Shown here: piece after piece, positions 9,115-18,140 of the stretch
Layout of the letters: each line of letters starts with the position of its first letter
Numbering within the stretch: the first letter of the stretch is position 1
Assembly: GCF_023091155.1 (NCBI RefSeq)
Contig: NZ_JAHWXK010000001.1
Coordinates: 2,356,001-2,420,000, forward strand
Reading direction: 5' to 3'
DNA: 64,000 bases
Source of the DNA: Microbacterium sufflavum
Lineage (GTDB): Bacteria > Actinomycetota > Actinomycetes > Actinomycetales > Microbacteriaceae
Program-made: the position numbers and the translations under genes
Notes under the pieces: model-generated
Databases searched by the model: none
What the model saw: only the letters and a program-made list of their open reading frames with translations
What the model was told of the DNA's origin: nothing

Positions 9115-9500
9115 TCCTCGGGCTGGCCGTCGTCCGGGGCGGCACGACGCGCGCCGTCCTGCGGGTCCTGCGACGCCTGCAGGAGCGCGAGCTTGCGCGC
9201 GAGCAGGGTGAGGCTGCGCTGCTGCGCGGCGTTCTTCCTCGACTGCGTGTAGACGAAGACCATGAAGATGACCACCAGCGCGTACAGCAGCAGGTCGGTG
9301 CCGCGCCCGACGCCCACGAGGTTCGCGACCCAGGTGAGCCACTGGGGGAACAGGATCGACACGATCGCCACGAGCACGAAGCCGCCGTACAGGAGACGGC
9401 GGATCGCCAGGTGGCTGTCCGCACCGGTCCGGCGCATGAACACGGCGCCGATGGCGATGACGGCCGCGATGAGAAGGATCTGGATCCACATGGCGTTCAC
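9111..9500 (-). CDS. DUF2304 domain small membrane protein
   Basis: A 129-residue protein with three hydrophobic helices (IQILLIAAVIAIGAVF, LLYGGFVLVAIVSILFP and LLLYALVVIFMVFVYTQSR), followed by a basic coiled helix containing LTLLARKLALLQAS. This is the DUF2304 pattern. Such genes usually sit next to a dolichol-phosphate-type GT2, as here: the GTG start overlaps the stop of the upstream GT2 gene (GTGA). It probably anchors or assists that glycosyltransferase at the membrane. Starting at the internal ATG three codons later is also possible. Confidence 0.82.
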   Translation of the reverse strand: MNAMWIQILLIAAVIAIGAVFMRRTGADSHLAIRRLLYGGFVLVAIVSILFPQWLTWVANLVGVGRGTDLLLYALVVIFMVFVYTQSRKNAAQQRSLTLLARKLALLQASQDPQDGARRAAPDDGQPED

Positions 9501-10183
9501 CGCACGATCAGGTCGACGAGGATGTTGACGGAGTTGAGCACCGATTGGCCCTTCGATTTGGAGTAGTCGGTGTAGAGGAGCTCGACCGGGTGCTCGATCC
9601 ACGGCAGCCCCGTGTCGCCGAGCTGCAGCACGATCTCGGTGGCGTGCGCCATCCGGTCCTGCTTGAGCTGCAGGCGCGCGGCGGCGTCGGCGCGGATGAC
9701 GCGAAGGCCGTTGTGCGCGTCGGTGAGCTTGACGCTCGTGGTCATGTTGGTCACCCACACCGCGGTCTTCAGGATCACGCGCTTCATCCAGCCCGGGTTC
9801 GTCCGGTCGTCGAGGAAGCGCGAGCCGAACACGATCGCCGCGCCGCTGGCACGCGCCGCGGCGACCATCGCCACCGCGTCGTCGATGCGGTGCTGGCCGT
9901 CGGCATCGAAGGTCACGATGTACTCGCAGCCCGGCTGGGACAGGGCGTACTCGATGCCCGTCTGCAGGGCCGCACCCTGACCGAGGTTGATCGGGTGCTC
10001 GACGATGTGGGCTCCGGCGCGTCGTGCCACCTCCAGGGAGCCGTCGGTGGAGCCGTCGTCGATGCACACGATGTTCGGGAAGTGGGGGAGGACCCCCGCG
10101 ATGACGCCGGCGATGACGCTTGCTTCGTTGTACAGCGGTACGACAACCCAGGTATGCGGGTCGGGAGTGGCTGGGTTGGTCAC
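9497..10183 (-). CDS. Glycosyltransferase family 2, polyprenyl-phosphate sugar synthase-like
   Basis: A 228-residue GT-A enzyme resembling dolichol-phosphate mannose/glucose synthases. It has VVPLYNEASVI at the start, IDDGSTDGS for nucleotide binding, the metal site TFDADGQH, and GSRF plus DAHNGLRVIR further on, as in DPM1-like enzymes. It lacks C-terminal membrane helices, but the coupled DUF2304 protein could supply membrane attachment. The product is predicted to be a polyprenyl-phosphate sugar used by a GT-C enzyme outside the cell. It is divergent from the wbpD-like gene. Confidence 0.88.
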   Translation of the reverse strand: MTNPATPDPHTWVVVPLYNEASVIAGVIAGVLPHFPNIVCIDDGSTDGSLEVARRAGAHIVEHPINLGQGAALQTGIEYALSQPGCEYIVTFDADGQHRIDDAVAMVAAARASGAAIVFGSRFLDDRTNPGWMKRVILKTAVWVTNMTTSVKLTDAHNGLRVIRADAAARLQLKQDRMAHATEIVLQLGDTGLPWIEHPVELLYTDYSKSKGQSVLNSVNILVDLIVR

Positions 10184-10219
10184 ACCCCTATCCTCTCAGG
10201 AAACGCCTGTGCGAGCAGA

Positions 10220-10225
10220 TAGGAT
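10220..10225 (+). promoter_or_regulatory. Predicted -10 hexamer TAGGAT for the wbpD-wbpE-wbpB operon
   Basis: TAGGAT lies about 40 nt before the ATG. This message would have a real leader, with GAGGAG as ribosome binding site at 10250-10255. Confidence 0.45.
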
Positions 10226-10263
10226 GACCGAGTCCCCTTCCCGAGCCGCGAGGAGAATCCCGC

Positions 10264-10875
10264 ATGCCCTCACCGACCGACGTCCGGATCGTCGATTCGG
10301 CCGATGTGTCCCCCGAGGCGAAGATCGGAGCAGGGAGCTCGATCTGGCATCTGGCCCAGGTGAGGGAAGACGCGCAGCTCGGCGAGAACTGCATCGTCGG
10401 CCGCGGCGCCTACATCGGCACCGGTGTCGTCATGGGCGACAACTGCAAGGTGCAGAACTACGCGCTCGTGTACGAGCCCGCTCGACTCGGCGACGGCGTG
10501 TTCATCGGACCGGCCGTCGTGCTCACGAACGACACGTACCCGCGGGCGATCAACGCCGACGGCACGCAGAAGAGCGCGCACGACTGGGAGCCCGTCGGCG
10601 TCACGATCGAGCGTGGCGCCTCGATCGGTGCCAGGGCGACCTGCGTCGCGCCCGTGACCATCGGCGCCTGGGCGACGGTGGCGGCCGGGGCCGTCGTGGT
10701 GAAGGACGTCCCCTCCTACGCGCTCGTGGCCGGGGTGCCGGCCCGCCGCATCGGCTGGGTGGGCGAAGCGGGCGTTCCCCTCACGCGCGCCGACGACGAC
10801 AAGACCTGGGTGTGCCCCGCGACCGGCGGACGCTACACCGAGACAGACGGAACACTGACCAAGGAGACCGTGTGA
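10264..10875 (+). CDS. wbpD: UDP-2-acetamido-3-amino-glucuronate N-acetyltransferase-like (WbpD/WlbB family)
   Basis: A left-handed beta-helix acetyltransferase of 203 residues with repeated hexapeptides from residue ~12 to ~165. It includes SSIWHLAQVREDAQLG at the start and VGVTIERGASIGARATCVAP in the middle, typical of WbpD/WlbB. The family acetylates the 3-amino group of UDP-GlcNAc3NA, giving the diacetamido sugar. The next two genes encode the matching aminotransferase and dehydrogenase, coupled by short overlaps, which supports the assignment. A clear GAGGAG site precedes the ATG. The symbol is by analogy with Pseudomonas. Confidence 0.85.
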   Translation: MPSPTDVRIVDSADVSPEAKIGAGSSIWHLAQVREDAQLGENCIVGRGAYIGTGVVMGDNCKVQNYALVYEPARLGDGVFIGPAVVLTNDTYPRAINADGTQKSAHDWEPVGVTIERGASIGARATCVAPVTIGAWATVAAGAVVVKDVPSYALVAGVPARRIGWVGEAGVPLTRADDDKTWVCPATGGRYTETDGTLTKETV

Positions 10876-11969
10876 GCGAGTTCATTCCCCCCGCCAAGCC
10901 GATCATCGGCGACGAAGAGCGCGAGGCCGTCGATCGGGTGCTGCGCAGCGGCATGGTCGCGCAGGGCCCCGAGGTCGCCGCGTTCGAGCAGGAGTTCTCG
11001 GCGCACTTCGTGCCGGGGCGGCCCTCCGTGGCCGTGAACTCCGGCACCGCCGGTCTGCACCTGGGTCTGCTCGCCGCGGGCGTCGGCCCCGGCGACGAGG
11101 TCATCGTGCCGTCGTTCACGTTCGCGGCGACGGGCAACTCCGTGGCCCTCACCGGCGGCACCCCGGTGTTCGTCGACATCGAGCCGGAGACCTTCACGCT
11201 CGACCCCGAAGCCGTCGCGGCCGCAATCACGCCCAAGACCAAGGGCATCCTCCCGGTGCACCTGTACGGTCACCCCGCCCGCATGCGCGAGCTGGAGGCC
11301 CTGGCCGCCGAGCGCGGCGTGGCCCTGTACGAGGACGCCGCGCAGGCGCACGGCGCCTCGCTCGACGGCCGCCCGGTCGGCTCGTTCGGCGACTTCGCGA
11401 TGTTCAGCCTCTACCCGACCAAGAACATGACCAGCGGCGAAGGCGGCATGGTCACCACGGCCACGGACGAGATCGCCCGTCAGGTCAAGCTCCTGCGCAA
11501 CCAGGGCATGGAGCGGCAGTACGAGAACGAGATCATCGGCTTCAACGCCCGCATGACCGACATCCACGCCGCGATCGGCCGGGTGCAGCTGCACAAGGTC
11601 GACGCCTGGACGAAGACCCGTCAGCAGAACGCGGCCTTCCTGGACGCGAACCTGCGCGGCGTGGTCGTGCCCCCGGTCGCCGACGGTGCCGTGCACGTGT
11701 ACCACCAGTACACGGTCCGGGTGCCGGAGGACCGCGACGGCTTCGTGGCGGCGCTCAAGAACGAGCACAACGTCGGCGCCGGCGTGTACTACCCGATCCC
11801 GAACCACCGGCTGCCCTCGCTCACGCGCTTCGCCCCGGGCCTCGACCTCCCCGAGACCGAGCGTGCCGCCCGCGAGGTCGCCTCGCTGCCGGTGCACCCG
11901 TCGCTCAGTCAGGACGACCTCGAGCGCATCGTCACCGCGGTGAACGCCGTCGCGGGGGCAGGCGCCTGA
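10872..11969 (+). CDS. wbpE: DegT/DnrJ/EryC1/StrS sugar aminotransferase (WbpE-like)
   Basis: A PLP-dependent nucleotide-sugar aminotransferase of 365 residues. The GTG start overlaps the previous stop codon and gives the expected N-terminus (FIPPAKPIIGDEEREAV). The N-terminal fold includes AVNSGTAGLHLGL and DEVIVPSFTFAATGNS. The PLP lysine is in FSLYPTKNMTSGEGGM. In the WbpA-B-E-D pathway this enzyme aminates the 3-keto intermediate of UDP-GlcNAcA. A different keto-sugar substrate is possible, but the flanking WbpD and WbpB homologues argue for this one. Confidence 0.88.
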   Translation: MSEFIPPAKPIIGDEEREAVDRVLRSGMVAQGPEVAAFEQEFSAHFVPGRPSVAVNSGTAGLHLGLLAAGVGPGDEVIVPSFTFAATGNSVALTGGTPVFVDIEPETFTLDPEAVAAAITPKTKGILPVHLYGHPARMRELEALAAERGVALYEDAAQAHGASLDGRPVGSFGDFAMFSLYPTKNMTSGEGGMVTTATDEIARQVKLLRNQGMERQYENEIIGFNARMTDIHAAIGRVQLHKVDAWTKTRQQNAAFLDANLRGVVVPPVADGAVHVYHQYTVRVPEDRDGFVAALKNEHNVGAGVYYPIPNHRLPSLTRFAPGLDLPETERAAREVASLPVHPSLSQDDLERIVTAVNAVAGAGA

Positions 11970-12958
11970 TGGCGGCGAATCTGCGCGCCGGACTGCTCGG
12001 CGTCGGGATGATGGGCCGCAACCACGCCCGCGTGCTGCGTGACGTGGAGGGCATCGACCTGGTCGCGATCGCCGACCCGGGCGGTGACCCGCACAAGGTC
12101 GCGGGCGAGCTCGAGATCCTCCCCGACATCGAGGCGCTCATCGCCGCCGGTATCGACATCGCCGTGGTCGCCGTGCCGACCGCGTTCCACGAGGACGCGG
12201 CGCTCAAGCTGGCCGACGCCGGGGTGCACACCCTCGTCGAGAAGCCGATCGCGCACTCGCTCGAGGCGGGGCGCCGGATGACGGACGCCTTCGCCGCCCG
12301 GGGCCTGGTCGGAGCCGTCGGCCACGTCGAGCGCTTCAACCCCGCGCTGCAGGAGATGCGACGCCGCCTGGAGGCGGGGGAGCTCGGTGACGTGTACCAG
12401 ATCGCGACCCGCCGCCAGAGCACGTTCCCCGCCCGCATCGCCGACGTGGGCGTGGCGAAGGACCTCGCGTCCCACGACATCGACCTCACGAGCTGGGTCG
12501 CGCAGAGCGAGTACACCACGGTGTTCGCGCAGACCGCGCACAAGAGCGGACGCGACTACGAGGACATGATCACGGTCACCGGCCGGCTGGCCAACGGCGT
12601 GATCGTCAACCACCTCGTCAACTGGCTCTCGCCCATGAAGGAGCGCATCACGGTCGTCACCGGCGACCGCGGCACCTTCATCGCCGACACCGCGACCGGC
12701 GACCTGACGTTCTACGCCAACGGCACCATCCCGCTCGAGTGGGAGTCGATGCTCGCGTTCCGCGGCGTGTCCGAGGGCGACATCACCCGGTTCTCCTTCG
12801 CCAAGCGCGAGCCGCTGCGGGTCGAGCACGAAGCCTTCCGCGACGCCGTCCTCGGCAAGCCGAACGACGTCGTCACGATGGAGCAGGGCCTGCGCACGCT
12901 CGAGGTCGTCGAGGGCGCTCTCTCCTCCGCCGCCAACGGCGCATCCGTCGCCCTCTGA
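11969..12958 (+). CDS. wbpB: Gfo/Idh/MocA-family NAD-dependent sugar dehydrogenase (WbpB-like)
   Basis: A 329-residue oxidoreductase with the Rossmann motif GLLGVGMMGRNHARVL at the N-terminus and the family signature HTLVEKPIAHSL near residue 95. The C-terminal sheet domain includes DLASHDIDL, which carries the conserved Asp/His. In the WbpA-B-E-D route the enzyme oxidises C3 of UDP-N-acetylglucosaminuronate before transamination. Its ATG overlaps the aminotransferase stop (TGATG). The assignment rests on this operon as well as the fold, since the superfamily is broad. Confidence 0.83.
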   Translation: MAANLRAGLLGVGMMGRNHARVLRDVEGIDLVAIADPGGDPHKVAGELEILPDIEALIAAGIDIAVVAVPTAFHEDAALKLADAGVHTLVEKPIAHSLEAGRRMTDAFAARGLVGAVGHVERFNPALQEMRRRLEAGELGDVYQIATRRQSTFPARIADVGVAKDLASHDIDLTSWVAQSEYTTVFAQTAHKSGRDYEDMITVTGRLANGVIVNHLVNWLSPMKERITVVTGDRGTFIADTATGDLTFYANGTIPLEWESMLAFRGVSEGDITRFSFAKREPLRVEHEAFRDAVLGKPNDVVTMEQGLRTLEVVEGALSSAANGASVAL

Positions 12959-12968
12959 ACGCGAGAAC

Positions 12969-14771
12969 ATGAAACGCATCTGGCCGGTCCTCAAGGATCT
13001 CCTCCCGCTGCTGCCGACCGGCGCGCAGCGGTACTTCGTCGGGTACATGATCGCCACGACGCTCATCACCGCACTCGACGTGGTGGCGATGTCGCTGCTG
13101 GCCGTGATCATCGGCCCGGCACTCACCGGTGGGGCGCTGCGGCTCCCGCTGATCGGCGAGGTCTCACCCGACATGACGCCGCTTCTGGTGCTCGGCGCCT
13201 GCGCGCTCATCATCCTGAAGTCGGTGCTCTCGGTCACGCTGCACTGGTTCGCCACGCGCCGGTTCGCGCGCTACGAGCTCGAGATCGGCGACCGGATGTT
13301 CAAGGCGTACATCAACTCCAGCTGGGAGGAGCGCTCGAAGCGCACGGTCGCCGAGATCACGCGCATCGCGGACGGCGGCATCGCGAACACGATGTCGGGC
13401 TTCCTCCTTCCGCTCATGCGCGTCCCCAGTTCGATCTTCACGTTCGTGCTGATCATCGTCGTGCTGCTGGTGGTCGACCCGATCACCGCGCTCATCGCCA
13501 TGGTGTACCTGATCCTCGTCGCGCTCATCGTGCACCAGGTGGTGACGAAGCGCTCGCTGGAGGCCGCCACCGTCAACCGCAACTACAGCTACCGCGTCGC
13601 GATCCTGATGACCGAGATGATGGAAGCGCTGAAGGAGCTCAGCCTCCGCAACCGGCTCGCCGACGTCGCACAGCTGGTGACGGACAGCCGCCACCACTCG
13701 GTCCGCGCCAGGGCGAACGCGTCGTTCCTCGGTGTCGTCCCGTCGTTCGCGTTCGAGTCCGCCCTCATCGGCGGCGTCGTGATCATCGGCGGCGTCTCCT
13801 ACTGGCAGGGCGGTCTGGCGGCCGCGTTGTCGTCCGTCGCACTGTTCACCGCGACCGGCTTCCGCCTGATCCCGGCGATCAGCGGCATCCAGGGCGGCAT
13901 CGTGCAGGGTGTCGCGAGCATCCCCTCGGCACAGGACGTCATCGGTGACCTCACCGCCGCGGAGAAGGACATGGAGGTGTCGCAGACGCCCGCCGACACC
14001 GCGGAGCTGGCGGAGAACCCTCGGCTGCTCAGCCTGTCGGACGTGCACTTCCGGTACCCGGGAGCCGACGAGGACGTCATCCGCGGGCTCTCGCTCGACA
14101 TCCCCCTCGGCAGCTCGCTGGGCATCGTCGGGCCGTCCGGAGCCGGCAAGTCGACGCTGATCGACCTGCTCCTCGGCCTCAGCCAGGCCACGACCGGCGA
14201 CATCGAGATCGACGGGCACCCGCTCTCGAGCGTGCTCCGTCAGTGGCGCGGGCGCGTCGGCTACGTGCCGCAGCGGGTGGCGCTGTTCGACGCCTCGATC
14301 GCGCAGAACGTCGCCCTGACCTGGACGGATGAGATCGACCGGGACCGCGTGGAGTACGCCCTGGAACGCGCGCAGCTCAGCTCGCTCGTCGCGTCGCGGG
14401 CGAACGGCATCGACGAGCGCATCGGCGAGCGGGGCGTGTCCCTGTCCGGCGGTCAGCAGCAGCGTCTGGGCATCGCCCGCGCGCTGTACACCGATCCGCT
14501 GGTGCTGGTGCTCGACGAGGCCACGAGCTCTCTCGACACGAAGACCGAGGACGAGGTCACCAAGGCGATCCGGTCGCTGCAGGGCGAGGTCACGCTGATC
14601 TCGGTGGCGCACCGCCTGTCGACCATCAAGGACTACGACCGGATCTGCTACATGGACGAGGGCGTGATCGCCGCGCAGGGCACCTTCGTGGAGGTCGCCT
14701 CCTCGCTGCCGGCGTTCGCCGAGCAGGTGCTGCTGGCCGGACTCTCCGGAGAGCTCGAGCGCCGGGCGTGA
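12969..14771 (+). CDS. ABC exporter with fused membrane and ATPase domains (PglK-like flippase)
   Basis: A 600-residue half-transporter. About six membrane helices fill residues 20-300 and the ATPase domain lies at about 350-590. Motifs are Walker A GPSGAGKSTL, the signature GVSLSGGQQQRLGIARAL, Walker B LVLVLDEATSSLD and the switch histidine in VAHRLST. The N-terminal part (KRIWPVLKDLLPLLP) resembles PglK-type flippases of lipid-linked oligosaccharides. It follows wbpB by 10 nt, so it may flip the glycan carrying the diacetamido uronic acid. A peptide or lipid exporter cannot be excluded. Confidence 0.85.
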   Translation: MKRIWPVLKDLLPLLPTGAQRYFVGYMIATTLITALDVVAMSLLAVIIGPALTGGALRLPLIGEVSPDMTPLLVLGACALIILKSVLSVTLHWFATRRFARYELEIGDRMFKAYINSSWEERSKRTVAEITRIADGGIANTMSGFLLPLMRVPSSIFTFVLIIVVLLVVDPITALIAMVYLILVALIVHQVVTKRSLEAATVNRNYSYRVAILMTEMMEALKELSLRNRLADVAQLVTDSRHHSVRARANASFLGVVPSFAFESALIGGVVIIGGVSYWQGGLAAALSSVALFTATGFRLIPAISGIQGGIVQGVASIPSAQDVIGDLTAAEKDMEVSQTPADTAELAENPRLLSLSDVHFRYPGADEDVIRGLSLDIPLGSSLGIVGPSGAGKSTLIDLLLGLSQATTGDIEIDGHPLSSVLRQWRGRVGYVPQRVALFDASIAQNVALTWTDEIDRDRVEYALERAQLSSLVASRANGIDERIGERGVSLSGGQQQRLGIARALYTDPLVLVLDEATSSLDTKTEDEVTKAIRSLQGEVTLISVAHRLSTIKDYDRICYMDEGVIAAQGTFVEVASSLPAFAEQVLLAGLSGELERRA

Positions 14772-14793
14772 CTCCGCCGCCCGACCGGGTCGG

Positions 14794-15879
14794 TCAGACG
14801 ATCCGGTCGGTGCGGTTCGCGGCGTAGAACAGCCGCGCCATCGCCTGCGGGTGCAGGGAGAACAGCGGGTTGGGCGTGAGCAGCGCCCCCAGTGACCGCT
14901 GGTTCCAGCGGTCGTTCGCGAGGATGCGGATCCGCTCCACGTCGGGCGCCGCCGAGAAGGTCTCGTCGATGATGCGATGGTCGACCCGCGACAGCAGCCG
15001 CAGGGCCCCGGGGGCCAGGGCCACGAGTCGGTCCAGGGTCTCCCGCAGCTCGGCCTGGTGCGTGACCAGCTCCGGCGTCGTCGTCGCACGGACGCCGATC
15101 GCGCTGAGGAACTGGATGCGCAGCAGCTTGACGACCGCTGCGGTGCGGGCGCGGCGGCCGAGGGCGCGGAACCAGGGCGCGGCTTCGAGGCCGTCGAGGA
15201 AGGCGAAGTCCTCGCGCACCGGGCGTGCCGTGAACGTGACGCGGTCGCCCTCGTCCTCGTGCCCGACGTACGCGGGACCGTCGATGTCGACGGCGAGGTC
15301 GCGCCCGCGGAACCACAGCTCTCCGGTCAGGGCGATGTCCTCTCCGGACGACAGGCCCTCGGTGAAGCGCAGATGGCCGAACCGTTCGCGGTCGATGAGG
15401 CCGAGCGGCGCGCTGCGGTAGGAGAGGCGGTCCTTCGCGGCGTCGAGCCGCCGCGATCGACGTCCGTTCCGCACGGGAGGAAGCGGGTTGTTGTGGCGCC
15501 CGACGAGCGTGATCTTCGGGATCACCGCGCTCGCCCCGGTCTCGCGCTGGATGCGCAGCCAGGAGTCCAGCGCGCCGGGCGCGAACTCGTCGTCGGAGCC
15601 GAGCAGCGCGATGAACGGGGCGGTGGACGACGCGAAGCCGAGGTTCATCGGTCCGGCCGGCGAGCGGATGCCGTCCTGCAGCTCGAGCAGGACCACGCGC
15701 TCGTCCTCCGCGTACTCGCCGAGGTTGCCGCGGATCACGGCGGGATCGATGTTGTGCGCGACCACCAGCACGCGCACCGGAGCGGCGGTGGCGTCGAGCA
15801 CCGAGGCCACCGCACGACGGATCGGTCGGGTGGCGGAGTGGACGGCGATCGTGACGTCGACCAGGGGCGACGCGGTCAC
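14794..15879 (-). CDS. Glycosyltransferase family 2, tandem paralogue 3
   Basis: A 361-residue GT-A glycosyltransferase. It opens with LVDVTIAVHSATRPIRRAVASV, has VVAHNIDP, the segment DGIRSPAGPMNLGFA and the probable metal motif LLGSDDEFAPGALDSWL. The GTG start overlaps the stop of the paralogue upstream (GTGA). It shares the same framework with the next two genes, including SYRSAPLGLIDRERFG and LSSGEDIALTGELW. The C-terminal 120 residues are helical, without membrane segments. The sugar specificity is unknown. Confidence 0.82.
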   Translation of the reverse strand: MTASPLVDVTIAVHSATRPIRRAVASVLDATAAPVRVLVVAHNIDPAVIRGNLGEYAEDERVVLLELQDGIRSPAGPMNLGFASSTAPFIALLGSDDEFAPGALDSWLRIQRETGASAVIPKITLVGRHNNPLPPVRNGRRSRRLDAAKDRLSYRSAPLGLIDRERFGHLRFTEGLSSGEDIALTGELWFRGRDLAVDIDGPAYVGHEDEGDRVTFTARPVREDFAFLDGLEAAPWFRALGRRARTAAVVKLLRIQFLSAIGVRATTTPELVTHQAELRETLDRLVALAPGALRLLSRVDHRIIDETFSAAPDVERIRILANDRWNQRSLGALLTPNPLFSLHPQAMARLFYAANRTDRIV

Positions 15880-16961
15880 AGCTGCCCCACCCGCTGCGAT
15901 CGGGCGCCCGCGGCGAGCGTGCGGAAGGGGGCGTGCCGGTGCAGCGCCAGGAATGGGTTCCGGGGGAGCTGAGCGGCGGGGGAGAGATAGATCCACCGAC
16001 GACCGAGCAGGGCGCGGGTGCGCTCGGGATCGGGCGCCCCGCGGCGCAGCTCGTCCATGACCCGGCGGTCGGCGATCGACAGCACCGACAGCACTCCCGG
16101 GGCCCAGGCGCTGACGCGGTCGACCACGGCGAGGAGCTCGGCGGCGACCGCGGCGATGCCCGGGGTCTCCAGGCGCGCGGCCACGGCGTCGAAGAAGTGG
16201 ATGCGGAGCAGCTTGACGGCCAGGGCGCGGCGGTCGGCGGTCGAGGCGGCCGCGAACCAGTCCGCCTCCTCGATCACGCGGAGGAACGCGAAGTCGGCCG
16301 CCACGTCGCGCGGAGCGGAGGTGACGCGGTCGTCCGCGTCGTCGTGGCCCACGTACGGGGGGCCGTAGAGGTCGTAGGCGATGCTCGTCGCCGTGATCCA
16401 CAGCTCAGAGGTGTACGGCAGGTCCTCGCCGGACGTGAGGCCCTCGGTGAAGCGCAGGTCGCCGAAGCGCTCGCGGTCGATGAGGCCGAGGGGCGCGCTG
16501 CGGTAGTGCAGGCGGTCGCGGTCGGCGCTCAGGCCGGTCGTGCGGCGTCCGCGGCGCACGGGCGGGTACGGGTCGGGGCCTCCGGTCACCAGGCGGATGC
16601 GACCGATCACGACGTCGGCATCCGTCGCGCGCTGCAGCGCCAGCCACGAGTCGATCGCGCCAGGGGCGAACTCGTCGTCGGAGCCGAGCAGGGTGTGGAA
16701 GCGTGCCGTCGCCGCCGCCATCCCGAGGTTCATCGGGCCGGCGGGCGACGGGATGCCGTCGCGGAGGGAGAGCAGCCGGACGGCCGGGTGTTCCGCCCAG
16801 GTGCCGAGGTTCGTGCGGATGATCTCCTGGTCGATGTTGTGTGCCACCACGTTCACGCGCACCGGAGCGGTCGTGCCTTCGATGACGGAGGCGACGGCGC
16901 GCGCGATGGGCCGGGTGGCGGAGTGGACGGCGATCGTGACGTCGACAAGTGGGGATTCCAT
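15876..16961 (-). CDS. Glycosyltransferase family 2, tandem paralogue 2
   Basis: A 361-residue copy of the same family as its neighbours. It has VDVTIAVHSATRPIARAVAS, VVAHNIDQEIIRTNLG, DGIPSPAGPMNLGMA and TLLGSDDEFAPGAIDSWL. The middle part HYRSAPLGLIDRERFGDLRF and the acceptor-side GEDLPYTSELW are shared with the other two copies. It is coupled by GTGA overlap to the following gene. Divergence from the copies is spread along the protein, which suggests old duplication and separate acceptor specificities rather than a recent repeat. Confidence 0.82.
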   Translation of the reverse strand: MESPLVDVTIAVHSATRPIARAVASVIEGTTAPVRVNVVAHNIDQEIIRTNLGTWAEHPAVRLLSLRDGIPSPAGPMNLGMAAATARFHTLLGSDDEFAPGAIDSWLALQRATDADVVIGRIRLVTGGPDPYPPVRRGRRTTGLSADRDRLHYRSAPLGLIDRERFGDLRFTEGLTSGEDLPYTSELWITATSIAYDLYGPPYVGHDDADDRVTSAPRDVAADFAFLRVIEEADWFAAASTADRRALAVKLLRIHFFDAVAARLETPGIAAVAAELLAVVDRVSAWAPGVLSVLSIADRRVMDELRRGAPDPERTRALLGRRWIYLSPAAQLPRNPFLALHRHAPFRTLAAGARSQRVGQL

Positions 16962-16970
16962 ACCGGATCG

Positions 16971-16976
16971 ATGCTA
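16971..16976 (-). promoter_or_regulatory. Predicted -10 hexamer TAGCAT
   Basis: On the minus strand the hexamer ends 9 nt before the ATG of the second GT2 paralogue, at the long end of the leaderless spacing seen elsewhere here. Confidence 0.35.
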
Positions 16977-16986
16977 CCGCGGAGGC

Positions 16987-18042
16987 CTACGCCATCATGT
17001 CGCGCAGGGTCCGGTACGGGGCGTGCCGGTGCAGGGCGAGGAACGGGTTCGCCGTGAGCCGCGCATCGAGCCCGCCGCCCCAGCGGGCCGAGAGGAGGGC
17101 GCGGATCCGGTCGGCCGACGGCGCGCTCGTTTCGAGCTCACGGAGCACCTTCCGGTCCGCGCGGCACAGCAGCGCGGTTGCGCCGGGGGACATCCGCTCG
17201 ATCGCCGCGGCGGTGTCGAGCAGCTCGGCGCGGTAGGCGGCGATCCCGCCCGGGGCGTCCAGCCGGGCGGCGACGGCATCCATGAGGTGCACGCGGAGGT
17301 TCTTCACGCCGAACCCCCGGCGCGCCGAGCGCGAGGCAGCCCGGTACCAGGGCTTGGCGGCGACGATGTCGAGAAACGCGAAGTCGGCCGACAGGGGTCG
17401 GACGGTGCGGGTCACACGGTCGACCGCATCGTCGTGGCCGACGTACGCCGGGCCCGTACGGTCGTAGGCGATGTGCGCGCCGGTGAACCACAGCTCCGCG
17501 GTGAACTCGAGGTCCTCGCCGGACTCGAGGCCCGGGGTGAAGCGCAGGTCGGGGAAGCGCGTCCGGTCGATGAGGCCGAGCGGCATGCAGCGGTAGCTGA
17601 GGCGGTCCTTGTCGACGTCGAGCTCCCGCACCCGTCCGCGACGTCGCGGCGGTGTCGGCTCTGCCGCCTCGTCCACGCGCACGCGCGGGATGACGGTGGT
17701 CGCGCCGGTCGAGCGGGCGACGGCGAGCCAGGAGTCGAGTGCCCCCGGCTCCAGCTCGTCGTCCGAGCCCATGACCGAGAAGTACGGCGCCTCGGCCAGC
17801 GCGATGCCGTGGTTCATCGGCCCGGCGGGGGAGGGGATGCCGTCCTGCAGGGACACGACGCGCACCTCGGGCCGCGTGCCCAGGTCGCCGAGGTTGGCGG
17901 AGATCGCCTCGGGATCGGTGTTGTGCGCGACCACGGTGACCCGCACGGCGGCGGTCGTGTCGAGCACGGAGGAGACCGCGCGGCGGATGGGACGAGCGGG
18001 CGTGTGCACGGGGATGACCACGTCCACGTCGGGCGACGGCAT
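16987..18042 (-). CDS. Glycosyltransferase family 2, tandem paralogue 1
   Basis: A 351-residue member of the three-gene GT2 array. It begins DVDVVIPVHTPARPIRRAVSS and keeps VVAHNTDPEAIS, DGIPSPAGPMNHGIA and the metal-site segment MGSDDELEPGALDSWL. The later part holds SYRCMPLGLIDRTRFPDLRF and GEDLEFTAELW. It is the first gene of the minus-strand array and has its own leaderless-type promoter. The sugar donor and acceptor are not predictable from sequence. Confidence 0.82.
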   Translation of the reverse strand: MPSPDVDVVIPVHTPARPIRRAVSSVLDTTAAVRVTVVAHNTDPEAISANLGDLGTRPEVRVVSLQDGIPSPAGPMNHGIALAEAPYFSVMGSDDELEPGALDSWLAVARSTGATTVIPRVRVDEAAEPTPPRRRGRVRELDVDKDRLSYRCMPLGLIDRTRFPDLRFTPGLESGEDLEFTAELWFTGAHIAYDRTGPAYVGHDDAVDRVTRTVRPLSADFAFLDIVAAKPWYRAASRSARRGFGVKNLRVHLMDAVAARLDAPGGIAAYRAELLDTAAAIERMSPGATALLCRADRKVLRELETSAPSADRIRALLSARWGGGLDARLTANPFLALHRHAPYRTLRDMMA

Positions 18043-18049
18043 GTCGTCG

Positions 18050-18055
18050 ATCCTA
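18050..18055 (-). promoter_or_regulatory. Predicted -10 hexamer TAGGAT, leaderless start
   Basis: It is spaced 7 nt from the ATG of the first GT2 paralogue. It sits back to back with the TATCCT hexamer at 18098-18103, which would serve the divergent acyltransferase. Confidence 0.5.
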
Positions 18056-18140
18056 TCGCGGGCGTTGCGGACGGACGGGGCGCGGGGGTCGGCACTGTAT
18101 CCTTTCCGGAGCCCTGTCCTCGATCAGAGAGTCTCGTCGC

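Noticed and set aside
14781..14795. Intrinsic terminator between the exporter and the GT2 array
   Set aside because: CCGAC/GTCGG could form a 5 bp stem, but there is no T-run, and it overlaps the end of the minus-strand gene.
13164..15089. Minus-strand open frame of about 640 codons opposite the PglK-like exporter
   Set aside because: Composition is that of an antisense shadow, and the exporter on the other strand has complete ABC motifs.
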